DNA of 64,000 bases from Acanthosepion pharaonis (GCA_903632075.3 CAHIKZ030002631.1:16001-80000), one strand, 5' to 3'; counted from the stretch's first letter, positions 32,701-46,079 are shown. Notes: generated by a model not told the origin, from the sequence alone. Numbers and translations are program-made.

Positions 32701-35700
32701 TCCTGGTGGAGTTTAAAGTCCTACTTTGCTGCCGGATATAGTTGGGAACAACAGCAATTAAGATGGATCTAGTTTATCCTGAAAATCTAGAATGCCTTTT
32801 TATCTGGTTTGGTTTGTTTCATACGGAAGGATCAACCTCAACAGGACCTGAGAACACCAACAAGATTTTTCCAATTGTTGGTAATATTTTTTCCATGTAT
32901 TGCTGCCGGGAACAGGACTGGGACACAACGAAATTAAGAGGTGATTCCACACCCTTCAAAACCTCCTGATCAGAAGCCTTGCTGCTGGATATAGTTTATC
33001 ATCTTACCCAGGACATGGACCTGAGAACAACAGCAATTAAGAATGGATTTTCCATCTGGTTTGGTTTGTTTTATGGAATATCAACCTCATGGACCTGAGA
33101 ACAACAGCAATTAAGAGGCAGGTTATTTCCTGAAAATACCAACAAGATTTTTATTGTTGGTGGAGTTTATTACCCAGGACACGACACCAATAATGTGGAC
33201 CTGGGAACAACAGCAATTAAGAGGTGATTCCACTCTCCTCAAAACCTCCTGAACAGATGCCTTGCTACTGGATGGAGTTTATCATCTTACCCAGGACATG
33301 GATCTAGTTTATTGTCTTAGAACAACAGCTTTTAATCTGGTTTGGTTTGTTTTCTGGAAAATCAACCTCAACAGGTTATTTGCTACCAGGTGGAGTTTTT
33401 ATTACCCGGACACCAATAATGGACCTGGGAACAACAGCAATTAAGAGGTGATTCCACTCCTGAAAAACCTCCTGAACAGATGCCTTGCTACCAGGTGGAA
33501 CACGACACCAACGAATATAGACCTGGAGAATAGTTTATCATCTAAGAGGATGGATCTAGTCAAAATTGTCTTATCTAGAATGATGTTTTTATCTGGAAAG
33601 GGTTTGACCTGGGGAACAACAGCAATTAAGAGGGGATTTACTCTCCTGAAAAACTGAACAGATTTTTATTGTTGGTTTATCGTTTTTACCAATAATGAAC
33701 CAACGAATGGACCTGGGAACAACAGCAATTAAGAGGTGATTCCACACCTTCAAAACCTCCTGAACAGATGCCTTGCTGTTGGGTGGTTTATCGTCTTACC
33801 CAGGACATGGATCAAGTTTATTGTCTTATCTAGAATCTGAAAATTTCCCGAACAGATTTTATCTGGTTTGGTTTGTTTTATGGAATGGTGGACCTGAGAA
33901 CAACAGCAATTAAGATAGATTCCACAAAAATTTTTATTGTTACCAGGTGGAGTTTATCGTAATATTTGGACACGACACCAACGAATGGCATAGACCTGGG
34001 AACAACAGCAATTAAGAGGTGATTCATGGATCTCCAAAAAATTTCCTGAACAGATGCCTTGCTACCAGGTGGAGTTTTATCATCTTACCCAGGACATGGA
34101 TCTAGTTCATACCCAGGACTAGACGGACGAATGGGTTTGGTTTGGGAACAACAGCAATTAAGAGGTGGTTCCACTCTCCTGAAAAATTTCCTGAACAGAT
34201 GCCTTTTTATTGTTGGTTTATCGTCATACCCAGGACACGACACCAACGAAAGGTGGACCTGAGAACAACAGCAATTAAGAGGTGGTTCCACACTGTTTCA
34301 AAACCTCCAGATCCTTGCTAACAGGTGGATTGTTCGTGCCAGGACACGACACCAACGAAAAGGTGGACCTGAGAACAACAGCAATTAAGGATCAGTTCCA
34401 TTCTCAAAAAAAAAATTTCCTGATCAGATGGTTTGCTACCAGGTGGAGTTGTTGTCAACCCAGGACAACACCAAGAATGGCATGGAGAACAACAGCAAAA
34501 GAGGCAGTTATCTTTTCCTTAACAGATGGTTTTTTCCTGCCGGAAAGGAATTGGACCTGGAACAACAGCAATTAAAGAGGTTGATTGAAAATTTCCAACA
34601 AGATTTTTATTGTTGGTATCGTATACCCAGGACACGACACCAGGGAATGGCATGGACCTGGGAACAACAGCAATTAAGAGGTGATTCCACACTCCAAAAA
34701 ACCTCCTGATCAGATGCCTTGACCTGAGAACCAGGATAGAGTTTATCATCAAACCCAGGACATGGACACCAACGACGACACCAACGAATGCTTTTGGACC
34801 TGAGAACAACAGCAATTAAGAGGTGATTCCACTCTCCTGAAAAGAATCCCAACAGATTTTACCAGGTGGAGTTTATCGTCATACCCAGGATTTTTGCCGG
34901 ACGAATGTAGACCTGGGAAGAACAACAGCAATTAAGAGGCAGTGATTCTGAAAATTTCCCGAACAGATGCCTTGCTAAATCGTTTTACCCAGGACACGAT
35001 TGCTGCTGGAATGGCATAGACCTGGGAACAACAGCAATTAAGAGGTGATTCCCACTCCTGAAAATTTCCTGAACAATGCCTCCTTATCAGTTTTATTGTT
35101 TTTTGGAAAGGAATGGGACCTGAGAACAACAGCAATTAAGAGGGATTCCACAATCTTTCCCGAATTGTTTGTACCATTTTTTCGTCTAGGACATGGACGA
35201 ATTGCATGACCGGAAAGTTTGGTTTAAGAGGTGGAATATCAACCTCAATAAGATTTAATTGCCAACAGGTGGATTTTTATCGTCTTACCCAGGACACGAC
35301 ACCAACGAATGGTGGACCTGGGAACAACAGCAATTAAGAGGTGATTCCACTCTCCTGAAAATTTCCTGAACAGATGCCTTGCTACCAGGTGGAGTTTATT
35401 TACCCAGGACACGACACCAACGAATGGCATTGACCTGAGAACAACAGCAATTAAGAGGTGATTGGTTTCTCCTGAAAATTTCCCGAACAGATGCCTTGCT
35501 ACCAGGTGGAGTTTATCGTTACCCAGGACACGGAAACGAATGTCATAGACCTGAGAACAACAGCAATTAAGGTTTGGTTTGTTCTCCTGAAAAAATCCTC
35601 CGAACAGATGCCTTTTACCAGGTGGAGTTTATTTTTACCCAGGACATATTTTTTTCCAACGAATGGCATTGACCTGAGAACAACAGCAATTAAGAGGTGA

Positions 35701-37310
35701 TTCCACTCTCCTCAAAACCTCCTGAACAGATGCCTTGCTACCAGATGGAGTTTATCGTCTTACCCAGGACCGACAGGACATGGACCTGAGAACAAAGCAA
35801 TTGTTGTCTTATCTCTCCTGAAAATTTTTATCTGGTTTGGTTTGTTTGGACCTGGAAACAACAGCAATTAAGAGGCAGTTGATTCCTGAAAATTTCCCAA
35901 CAAGAAACCAGTTGGAGTTTATCGTCATACCCAGGACACGACACCAATAATGGTGGACCTGGGAACAACAGCAATTAAGAGGTGATTCCACACTCCTCAA
36001 AAACCTCCTGAACAGATGCCTTGCTGTTGGATGGAGTTTATCATACCCAGGACACGACACATGGAGGTTTATTGACTTATCTAGAAAAATGGCAATTTTC
36101 AGTTGGTTTGGTTTGAAAAATATCAACCTAGGAACAAACAGGATTATTTATTACCAACAAGATTTTTATTGTTGGTAAGGACACGACACCAACGAATGGT
36201 GGACCTGGGAACAACAGCAATTAAGAGGTGATTCCACCCTCAAAACCTCCTGAACAGATGCCTTGCTGCCAGGTGGAGTTTATCGTCATACCCAGGACAC
36301 GACAACAACGAATGCCATAGAGTTGAGAACAACATCTAAGAGGCAGTTCCACTCTCCTGAAAATTTCCCGATCAGATGTTTTGCTTTGTTTTCGTCATAC
36401 CCAGGACACGACACCAACGAATGGCATAGACCTGGAACAACAGCAATTAAGAGGCAGTTCCACCTCCTGAAAATTTCCCGAACAGATGCCTTTTAATACC
36501 AACAGTTTTTATTGTTGGTAGGACACGACACCCGGAATGGTATTGACCTGGAACAACAGCAATTAAGAGGTGATTCCACTCTCCTCAAAAAAACCTCCCT
36601 GAACAGATGCCTTGCTACTGGGTGGAGTTTATCATCTTACCCAGGACATGGATCTAACGAATTGTCTTAGATCTAGAAAACAACATTTTTATCTGGCAGT
36701 TCCACCGGAAATGGAAAATTTGGGAACAGATTATTTAATACCAGGTGGAGTTTTTTCATTGTTGGTAACACGACACCAACGAATGCCATAGACCTGGGAA
36801 CAACAGCAATTAAGAGGTGATTCCACACTCCTGAAAAACCTCCTGATCAGATACCAGGTGGAATCGTCAGGTGGACCTGAGAACAACAGCAATTAAGAGG
36901 TGATTCCTCAAAAATTTCCAAGAACAACAACAGGATATAGTTTATCATCTTACCCAGGACATGGATCACCGGATTGTCATAGACCTGAGAACAACAGCAA
37001 TTTTTATCTGGTTTGGTTTTGTTTTATGGAATATCAACCGGAAAGGTGGATTTAAGAACAACAGCAATTAGATTTTTCCTGAAAATTGTTGGTAACAGGA
37101 CACCAATAAAAGGTGGACCTGGGAACAACAGCAATTAAGAGGCAGTTCCACTCTCCTGAAAATTTCCTGAACAGATGCCTTGCTACTGGAGGTGGAGTTT
37201 ATCGTCTTACCAGGACAGGACATGGATCTAAGAGTGATTCCATCCTGAAAAATGAAACATTTTTATCTGGTTTGGTTTGTTTTTATGGAATATCAACCTC
37301 AAAGGCATAG
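26753..37310 (+). repeat. Satellite array, long-unit and mixed domain
   Basis: Tandem DNA built on a unit of about 235 bp. One half is GACCTGGGAACAACAGC, AATTAAGAGGTGATTCCAC, CTTCAAAACCTCCTGATC, GATGCCTTGCTACTGGATA, TAGTTTATCATCTTACCC, GACATGGATCTAG. The other half is ATGGCTTTTTATCTGG, TTTGGTTTGTTTTATGG, AATATCAACCTCAACAGG, TTATTTAATACCAACAAG, ATTTTTATTGTTGGTAAT. Clear units stand at about 28.7, 29.5, 31.6 and 32.2 kb. Many others are shortened, fused or shuffled in 10-40 base blocks. From about 35 kb the 121-bp short unit becomes common. Reading frames stop at the TAA in CAATTAAG of each unit, and no protein is encoded. Confidence 0.9.
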
Positions 37311-40300
37311 ACCTGAGAACAACAGCAATTGTTGGTAGTTCCACTCCAATAAAAATTTCCCGAACAGAACAGCAATTACCAGGTGGAGTTTATCGTCATA
37401 CCCAAAACGACACCAACGAATGGCATGGACCTGAGAACAACAGCAATTAAGAGGCAGTTCCACATCTCCTGAAAATTTCCCGAACAGATGCCTTGCTACC
37501 AGGTGGAGTTTATCGTCATACCCAGGACACGACACCAACGAATGGAATAGACCTGAGAACAACAGCAATTAAGAGGCAGTTCCACTCTCCTGAAAATTTC
37601 CCGAACAGATGCCTTGCTACCAGGTGGAGAACATCGTCATACCCAGGACACACCCAAAACACCAACGAATGGCATATAGTTTATCATGGACCTGAGAACA
37701 ACAGCAATTAAGAGGTAGTTGGTTTCTCCTGAAAATTTCCCGAACAGATTATGCTACCAGGTGATTTTTTTTATCGTCATACCCAGGACACGACACCAAC
37801 GAATGCATAGACCTGAGAACAACAGCAATTAAGAGGCAGTTCCACTCTCCTGAAAATTTCCTGAACAGATGCCTTGCTACCAGGATGGAGTTTATCGTCT
37901 TACCCAGGACATGGACACCAACGAATGGCATAGACCTGAGAACAACAGCAATCTGGTTTGGTTTCCACTCTGGAAAATTTCCCGAACAGTTGCCTTGCTA
38001 CCAGGATTTTTATCGTTACCCAGGACACGACACCAACGAATGGCATAGACCTGAGAACAACAGCAATTAAGAGGTGATTCCACTCTCCTGAAAATTTCCT
38101 GAACAGATGCCTTGCTGTTGGATGGAGTTTATCATCATACCCAGGACATGGATCTAGACCTGAGAACAACAGCAATTAAGAGGCAGTTTATCTGGTTTGA
38201 AAATTTCCCGAACAGATGCCCTGTTACCAGGTTATTTACCTGAGAACAACAGCAATTTTTCCATTGTTGAAAATTTACACCAGATGCCTTGCTAATGGGT
38301 ATCGTTGCCCGGAAAGGACCTGGGAACAACAGCAATTAAGAGGTGAGTTCCACTCTCCTCAAAAAATTTCCTGAACAGATGCCTTGCTACCAGGTGGAGT
38401 TTATCGTCTTACCCAGGACATGGACACCAACGAATGGCATAGACCTGAGAACAACAGCTTTTTAAGAGGTTTGGTTTGTTTCCTGGAAAAAACCTCCAAC
38501 AGATGCCTTAATACCAGGTGGATTTTTTATTGTTCATACCCAGGACACGACACCAACGAATGGCATAGACCTGGGAACAACAGCAATTAAGAGGCAGTTC
38601 CACTCTCCTCAAAAATTTCCTGAACAGATGCCTTGCTACTGGAGGTGGAGTTTATCGTCTTACCCAGGACATGACACCAACGAATGGCATAGACCTGAGA
38701 ACAACAGCAATTAAGAGGAAGTTTGTTCCTGAAAATTTCGAACAGATGCCTTGTTACCAGGTGGAGTTTATCGTTTTACCCAGGACACGACACCAACGAA
38801 TAATGTAGACCTGAGAACAACAGCAATTAAGAGGTGATTCCACTCTCCTGAAAATTTCCTGAACAGATGCCTTGCTACCAGGTGGAGTTTATCGTCTTAC
38901 CCAGGACATGACACCAACGAATGGCATAGACCTGAGAACAACAGCAATTTTATCTCCTGGTTTGGAACAGATGCCTTGCTACCAGGTGGAGTTTATCGTC
39001 AACCCAGGACACGACACCAACGAATTTTTCCAATAATAGACCTGAGAACAACAGCAATTAAGAGGTAGTTTATTGAAAATTTCCCGAACAGATGCCTTGC
39101 TACCAGGTGGGTTTATCGTCATACCCAGGACACGACACCAACGAATGGCATAGACCTGAGAACAACAGCAATTAAGAGGTGAGTTCCACTCTCCTGAAAA
39201 TTTCCCGAACAGATGCCTTTACCAGGTGGAGTTTTCGTCATACCCAGGAACGACACCAACGAATGGCACCAGGAGGACCTGAGAACAACAGCAATTAACC
39301 AGTTCCACTCTCCTGAAAATTTCCTGAACAGATGCCTTGCTACCAGGTGGAGTTTATCGTCATACCCAGGACATGACACCAACGAATTGTAGACCTGAGA
39401 ACAACAGCAATTAAGAGGCAGTTCCACTCTCCTGAAAATTTCCCGAACAGATGCCTTGCTACCAGGTGGAGTTTATCGTCATACCCAGGACACGACACCA
39501 ACGAATGGCATAGACCTGAGAACAACAGCAATTAAGAGGAGTTCCACTCTCCTGAAAATTTCCCGAACAGATGCCTTGCTACCAGGTGGTGGTTTATCGT
39601 CAAACCCAGGACACGACACCGACGAAACAAGATTTTTATTGTTGGCATATGGACCTGAGAACAACAGCAATTAAGAGGTGAGTTCCACTCTCCTGAAAAT
39701 TTCCCGAACAGATGCCTTGCTACCAGGTGGAGTTTATCGTCATACCCAGGACACGGATCCAACGAATGGCATAGACCTGAGAACAACAGCAATTAAGAGG
39801 CAGTTTGTTCTATGGAAAATTTCCCGAACAGATGATATTTGCTACCAGGTGGAGTTTATCGTCATACCCAGGACACGACACCAACGAATGGCATAGACCT
39901 GAGAACAACAGCAATTAAGAGGTGAGTTCCACTCTCCTGAAAATTTCCTGAACAGATGCCTTGCTACCGGGTGGAGTTTATCGTCATACCCAGGACCAAC
40001 GAATGGCATAGACCTGAGAACAACAGCAATTAAGAGGTAGTTTTTACCCCAGTTCTCTGGACCTGAAAATTTCCCTGGAACAGATGCCTTGCTACCAGGT
40101 GGAGTTTATCGTCATACCCAGGACACGACACCAACGAATGGCATAGACCTGAGAACAACAGCAATTAAGAGTTCCAGTTCCACCTCCTGAAAATTTCCTG
40201 AACAGATGCCTTGCTACCAGGTGGAGTTTATCGTCATACCCAGGACACGACACCAACGAATAGCATAGACCTGAGAACAACAGCAATTAAGAGGAGTTCC

Positions 40301-43300
40301 ACCTCTCCTGAAAAATTTAATACCAACAGATGCCTCTACCAGGTGGAGTTTATCGTCATTTTTCGACACATAATGCATGGACCTGGAACAACAGCAATTA
40401 AGAGGCAGTTCCATCTCAAAACCTCCAGATGCCTTGCTACCAGGTGGGATCGTCATACCCAGGACACGACACCGACGAATGGCATGGACCTGAGAACAAC
40501 AGCAATTAAGAGGCAGTTCCACTCTCCTGAAAATTTCCTGAACAGATGCCTTGCTACCAGGTGGGTTTATCGGTTACCCAGGACACCGACACCAACGAAT
40601 TGTTGTAACCTGAGGAACAACAGCAATTAAGAGGCAGTTCCACTCTCCTGAAAATTTCCTGAACAGATGCCTTGCTACCAGGTGGAGTTTATCGTCATAC
40701 CCCAGGACACGACACCAACGAATGGGAATAGGTGGTTCCGTCAATTAAGAGGTAGTTCCACTCTCCTGAAAAGAACAGATGCCTTGCTACCAGGTGGAGT
40801 TTATCGTCATACCCAGGACACGACACCGAACGAATGGCATTTTACCTGGAACAACAGCAATTGGTTTTTCTCCTGAAAATTTCCCGAACAGATTATTTGC
40901 TACCAGGTGGAGTTTATCGTCATACCCAGGACACGACACCAACGAATGGCATAGACCTGAGAACAACAGCAATTAAGAGGCAGTTCCACCTCCTCAAAAA
41001 ATCCCGATCAGATGCCTTGCTACCAGGATGGAGTTTATCATCTCATACCCAGGACACGACACCTAACGAATGGCATAGACCTGAGAACAACAGCAATTAA
41101 GAGGCAGTTTGTTCTCCTGGAAAATTTCCCGAACAGATGTTATTTGCTACCAGGTGGAGTTTATCGTCATACCCAGGACACGACACCAACGAATGGCATA
41201 GACCTGAGAACAACAGCAATTAAGAGGCAGTTCCACTCTCCTGAAAATTTCCCGAACAGATGCCTTGCCAGGTGGAGTTTTGCTACCGGACAGGACACCA
41301 ACGAATTTATCGTCATTTACCCAGGACATACCCAGGACACTCTCAGATTATCTAGAATGGCTTTTTATCTGGTTTGAACAGATGCCCTACCGTTGGGTTT
41401 ATCGTCATACCCAGGACAGGTTACCAACGAATGGACCTGAGAACAACAGCAATTAAGAGGCAGTTTTCTCCTGAAAATTTCCTGAACAGATGCCTTGCTA
41501 CCAGGTGGAGTTTATCGTCATACCCAGGACACGACACCAACGAATGGATATAGACCTGAGAACAACAGCAATTAAGAGGCAGTTCCACTCTCCTGAAAAT
41601 TTCCCCGAACAGATGCCTTGCTACCAGGTGGAGTTTATCGTCATACCCAGGACACGACACCAACAGATATTTGGCACAGCAGACCTGAAAAAGAACAACA
41701 GCAAGTTTATTACCCAGGAGGCAAGTTAGACCAGAACAACTGCAAAAATTTCCTGAAAATTTCCCGAACAGATGCCTTGCTACCAGGTGGAGTTTATCGT
41801 CATACCCAGGACACGACACCAACGAATGGCATAGACCTGAGAACAACAGCAATTAAGAGGTAGTTCTACTCTCCTGAAAATTTCCTTAACAGATGCCTTG
41901 CTACCAGGTGGAGTTTATCGTCATACCCAGGACACGACACCAACGAATGGCATAGACCTGAGAACAACAGCAATTAAGAGGCAGTTCCACTCTCCTGAAA
42001 ATTTCCCGAACAGATGCCTTGCTACCAGGGTGGAGTTTATCGTCATACCCAGGACACGACACCAACGAATGGCATAGACCTGAGAACAACAGCAATTAAG
42101 AGGTAGTTCCACTCTCCTGAAAATTTCCTGAACAGATGCCTTGCTACCAGGTGGAGTTTATCGTCATACCCAGGACACGACACCAACGAATGGCATAGAC
42201 CTGAGAACAACAGCAATTAAGAGGTTAGTTCCACTCTCCTGAAAATTTCCTGAACAGATGCCTTGCTACCAGGTGGAGTTCATCGTCATACCCAGGACAC
42301 GACACCAACGAATGGCATAGACCTGAGAACAACAGCAATTAAGAGGCAGTTCCACTCTCCTGAAAATTTCCTGAACAGATGCCTTGCTACCAGGTGGAGT
42401 TTATCGTCATACCCAGGACACGACACCAACGAATGGCATAGACCTGAGAACAACAGCAATTAAGTTTAGTTCCACTCTCCTGAAAATTTCCTGAACAGAT
42501 GCTTTGCTACCAGGTGGAGTTTATCGTCATACCCAGGACACGACACCAACGAATGCCATAGACCTGAGAACAACAGCAATTAAGAGGTAGTTCCACTCTC
42601 CTGAAAATTTCCCGAACAGATGCCTTGCTACCAGGTGGAGTTTATCGTCATACCCAGGACACGACACCAACGAATGGCATAGACCTGAGAACAACAGCAA
42701 TTAAGAGGCAGTTCCACTCTCCTGAAAATTTCCCGAACAGATGCCTTGCTACCAGGTGGAGTTTATCGTCATACCCAGGACACGACACCGACGAATGGCA
42801 TAGACCTGAGAACAACAGCAATTAAGAGGCAGTTCCACTCTCCTGAAAATTTCCCGAACAGATGCCTTGCTACCAGGTGGAGTTTATCGTCATACCCAGG
42901 ACACGACACCAACGAATGGCATAGACCTGAGAACAACAGCAATTAAGAGGTAGTTCCACTCTCCTGAAAATTTCCTTAACAGATGCCTTGCTACCAGGTG
43001 GAGTTTATCGTCATACCCAGGACACGACACCAACGAATGGCATAGACCTGAGAACAACAGCAATTAAGAGGTAGTTCCACTCTCCTGAAAATTTCCCGAA
43101 CAGATGCCTTGCTACCAGGTGGAGTTTATCGTCATACCCAGGACACGACACCAACGAATGGCATAGACCTGAGAACAACAGCAATTAAGAGGCAGTTCCA
43201 CTCTCCTGAAAATTTCCCGAACAGATGCCTTGCTACCAGGTGGAGTTTATCGTCATACCCAGGACACGACACCAACGAATGGCATAGACCTGAGAACAAC

Positions 43301-43940
43301 AGCAATTAAGAGGCGGTTCCACTCTCCTGAAAATTTTCCTACCAGGTGGAGTTCTCGTCATACCCAGGACACGAAAATTTAGACCTGAGAACAACAGCAA
43401 TTGTTCCCTCTCCTGAAAATTTCCCGAACCATGGTGTGGAGTTTATCGTCATACCCAGGACACGACACCAACGAATGGCATAGACCTGAGAACAACAGCA
43501 ATTAAGAGGTAGTTCCACTCTCCTGAAAAAATTTCCCGAACAGATGCCTTGCTACCAGGTGGAGTTTATCGTCATACCCAGGACACGACACCAACGAATG
43601 GCATAGACCTGAGAACAACAGCAATTAAGAGTTAGTTCCACTCTCCTGAAAATTTCCCGAACAGATGCCTTGCTACCAGGTGAGTTTATCGTCATACCCA
43701 GGACACGACACCAACGAATGGCATAGACCTGAGAACAACAGCAATTAAGATATAGTTCCATTCTCCTGAAAATTTCCCGAACAGATGCCTTGCTACCAGG
43801 TGGAGTTTATCGTCATACCCAGGACACGACACCAACGAATGGCATAGACCTGAGAACAACAGCAATTAAGAGGCAGTTCCACTTGGTTCCTGAAAATTTC
43901 CCGAACAGATGCCTTGCTACCAGGTGGAGTTTATCGTCAT
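37311..43940 (+). repeat. Satellite array, 121-bp unit domain
   Basis: About 50 units by length (6.6 kb/121), in one orientation. The unit is GACCTGAGAACAACAGC, AATTAAGAGGCAGTTCCAC, TCTCCTGAAAATTTCCCG, AACAGATGCCTTGCTACC, AGGTGGAGTTTATCGTCAT, ACCCAGGACACGACACC, AACGAATGGCATA. Spacing is exactly 121 bp over long runs, for example between 42625, 42746 and 43109 (three units). Units from about 41.9 to 43.3 kb are nearly identical; variants include AGGTAG for AGGCAG and CCTG or CTTA for CCCG. Because 121 is not a multiple of 3, the repeated frames of about 66 codons are by-products. The array ends inside a unit at 43940, directly against a LINE-J fragment. Confidence 0.95.
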
Positions 43941-44230
43941 ATTATTCATTCAATATGATTTGATCGTTTTTGAATTCAGGATTAACAATGCATTTGAATC
44001 TTTGAAGATCACAATTAACTGGAAAGCAAGAAGAGAGTAAAGAGGAAAGCTCATCACAACAATTCCCATGAAAATATTTACAGAAAGGTCATAGGGACGG
44101 TTGTGGTTAGGTCACTGAACCCGAGATGTCAGAAAAGGACAGGGCCGATTATATGACACATTCCTCTTTTTATTTTATGACGAACTGCTGAATACATAGT
44201 TTTTTTTTTTGGACCAGAAATCATTTTTTA
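43941..44230 (-). pseudogene. LINE-J 3' fragment at satellite edge
   Basis: The minus strand matches the family terminus. It shares GAATTCAGGATTAACAATGC and CATTTGAATCTTTGAAGATC with the second copy at 44475-44560, and the 'S(C/G)..FLYIF.WELL' block near 44040-44080. An internal part present in the second copy (about 44565-44690) is missing here. Start and end are approximate. Confidence 0.65.
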
Positions 44231-44380
44231 TCTAAATGCAGACACTTTGCTGCCAGTATTCATGAGGCCACGAACGGTTTCAGCAGGAGCAAAACACGCA
44301 CAGATAAAGAAAACTGTTGTAATCTGCCATTTAAAAAAATACGAAAACAATAGCAAATTTTAAGAAAATGACCTGATTTA

Positions 44381-44383
<3 letters not shown>

Positions 44384-44434
<51 letters not shown>
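44384..44434. repeat. (TA)n microsatellite
   Basis: About 25 TA units between two LINE-J copies. Confidence 0.95.
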
Positions 44435-44439
<5 letters not shown>

Positions 44440-44454
44440 TGCAGTAGCATAAAG

Positions 44455-44890
44455 TCCTTTGCAGAAGACCTAGTAATTCATTCAATATAACTTCATTGTT
44501 TTGAATTCAGGATTAACAATGCATTTGAATCTTTGAAGATCCCAATTAACTGGAAAGGAAGAAGAGAGATCCAAAAGCGACAAGTGCGAGAGAAGAAATT
44601 CTCAGCATAGAACTTACACTTGCATCTAGCAATGGCAACTATAATATAAAGATACCTTGTTGCCAACGTAGTACTAGTCTTAAATGCATAAAGTCAAGGT
44701 TGCAAAATAGGAAAGCTCATGAAAACAATACCCATGAAAATACTTAGAGAAAATCACAGGGACGGCGGTGTTTAAGTGACTGAAGCTGAGATGTCAAGTC
44801 AGAACCGATTACATCACATATTCTTCTTTGTATTTTATCACTAATTGCTAAATACATAGCAGAAGCACTAGATCAGATGTGATTGTAGAC
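44455..44890 (-). pseudogene. LINE-J 3' fragment
   Basis: Minus-strand blocks: 'DKIQRRICDVIGSDLTSQLQ', 'SLKHRRPCDFL', 'VFSWVLFS.AFL', and 'SSMLRISSLALVAFGSLF', then the end 'IQNNEVILNELLGL'. Several stops. It is the longer partner of the copy at 43941-44230. Confidence 0.75.
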
Positions 44891-44944
44891 TTATATATTG
44901 ATAAGAATGGTTGTCTGGCGTGAATGATTTTCTAGCGTAACATA

Positions 44945-45210
44945 AGGACCCAACATTCCTCGCATCAGACGTAGCAATTCATTAAATATAGATTATTCAC
45001 TTTTTAAAACATTGGAGTCACCTCTTAGCCAGGTTGGAAAACTAGGATACAGAATCCACTCAGCGCTGTCTATGGAAGAATTGATGGATTTTCGACTTTC
45101 TCAAAAGGGATTAGTGCTAAGTCGCGTATATCAATTTTGCTCAAATTGCATAATTGCATTTCAGATTATACAATACAAAGAGCTACTTGAAATACACGTC
45201 AAGCTTGATT
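44945..45210 (+). repeat. Dispersed repeat, also at 52860-53090 minus
   Basis: The two copies share CTC(T)TAGCC.GG.TGAAAAACTAG-like sequence, CACTCAGC.CTGT, GAATTGATGGAT.TTC.CCTT and CTCAAAAGGGATTAGTG. Translated, both read ELMD..L.QKGLV.S, but this is only sequence similarity between repeat copies. The family is unidentified. Confidence 0.65.
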
Positions 45211-46079
45211 CATATTAGAGTAATGTGTAACATTTGCCTCGAACGAAGGGTTTGCAAAAGTTACGTGAATAAAGACGTACGGAAGTTAACGAATCGTATT
45301 GTCAACTGATTTCTACGAATGAATAGCGAGTTCGATCCTCACTGGGTGTTCCATACTTTCGGCCTTGTGTCACATGTAAGCTACGCTTAGGAAATCACCA
45401 TATTGTCATTGGATTTATTCAACATTTACAGCGTGATTATGCTGAGAGAATCAAATCTTCTAAAAGGATTTGTTATATTTGGTTGACAAAATCTTAACAA
45501 CATAAGATACGCTGATAAAACGGTGTTGGTTGTAACCACAAAACCAACGTGATTGAAAACATTTTAACAGCCTTTCGACAGCTGATATAATTTTATAGAT
45601 TTTAGACTCCGAATATGACAGGGAGTTTTGTCTGGGGACATGACTGAAATCATCTTGTCCGATGACATGATTGAAACCGTTCTGACACTTCTATATCGGA
45701 TGACTGCAATTAACAGGCTTTTTCAGACATTTTCATATCAGTAGCACATTAATATCAGAATATCTTTTCGGGAGCAGCTGCTAGTTTTAATTGTCGGGTG
45801 TTTTGGATTTGTTACTGAGACAGGAGGAAATAGTTTGTGTCATGATGCAAAATGGGAATAAGACAGGTTGTGTCATCTGCCTAATTATCTAGTTAGGATC
45901 TGGGGTGTGCGTTGAAAAAGGTCAGAGACAGGGAAGGTCCAAATTAGTAAAAAAAAATGTGTTGATAGCAAATACAGAAAGGATGTAATTGAAAGCATTT
46001 TGACAGCTATTCGACCGCAGACATTACCGGAAGTATTTTATGTGCGGACGTCATTAAAAAGGTTTACGGCAGATGACAT
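45211..46079. other. Unassigned, with a B-box-like tRNA remnant
   Basis: AGCGAGTTCGATCCTCACTG at 45324-45343 is B-box-like, and a weak A-box may lie about 45 bases upstream. The rest contains no recognised gene. A second related stretch (ACATGATTGAAACCG / ACATGATTGAAACTC) recurs at 45665 and 46076. Confidence 0.35.

Noticed and set aside
41884..42980. Nine-unit higher-order repeat, because the CTTAAC variant recurs about 1,090 bp apart
   Set aside because: The other variant positions between and after the two CTTAAC units do not repeat in the same order.
41000..43940. Many reading frames of 60-140 codons with the same Pro/Gly/Arg-rich protein
   Set aside because: They are translations of the 121-bp satellite. 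The unit is not a multiple of three and each frame ends at the TAA in CAATTAAG, so no repeat protein is encoded.
37311..43940. CRISPR-like array
   Set aside because: The unit repeats without unique spacers, is 121 bp long, and the setting is clearly animal DNA.
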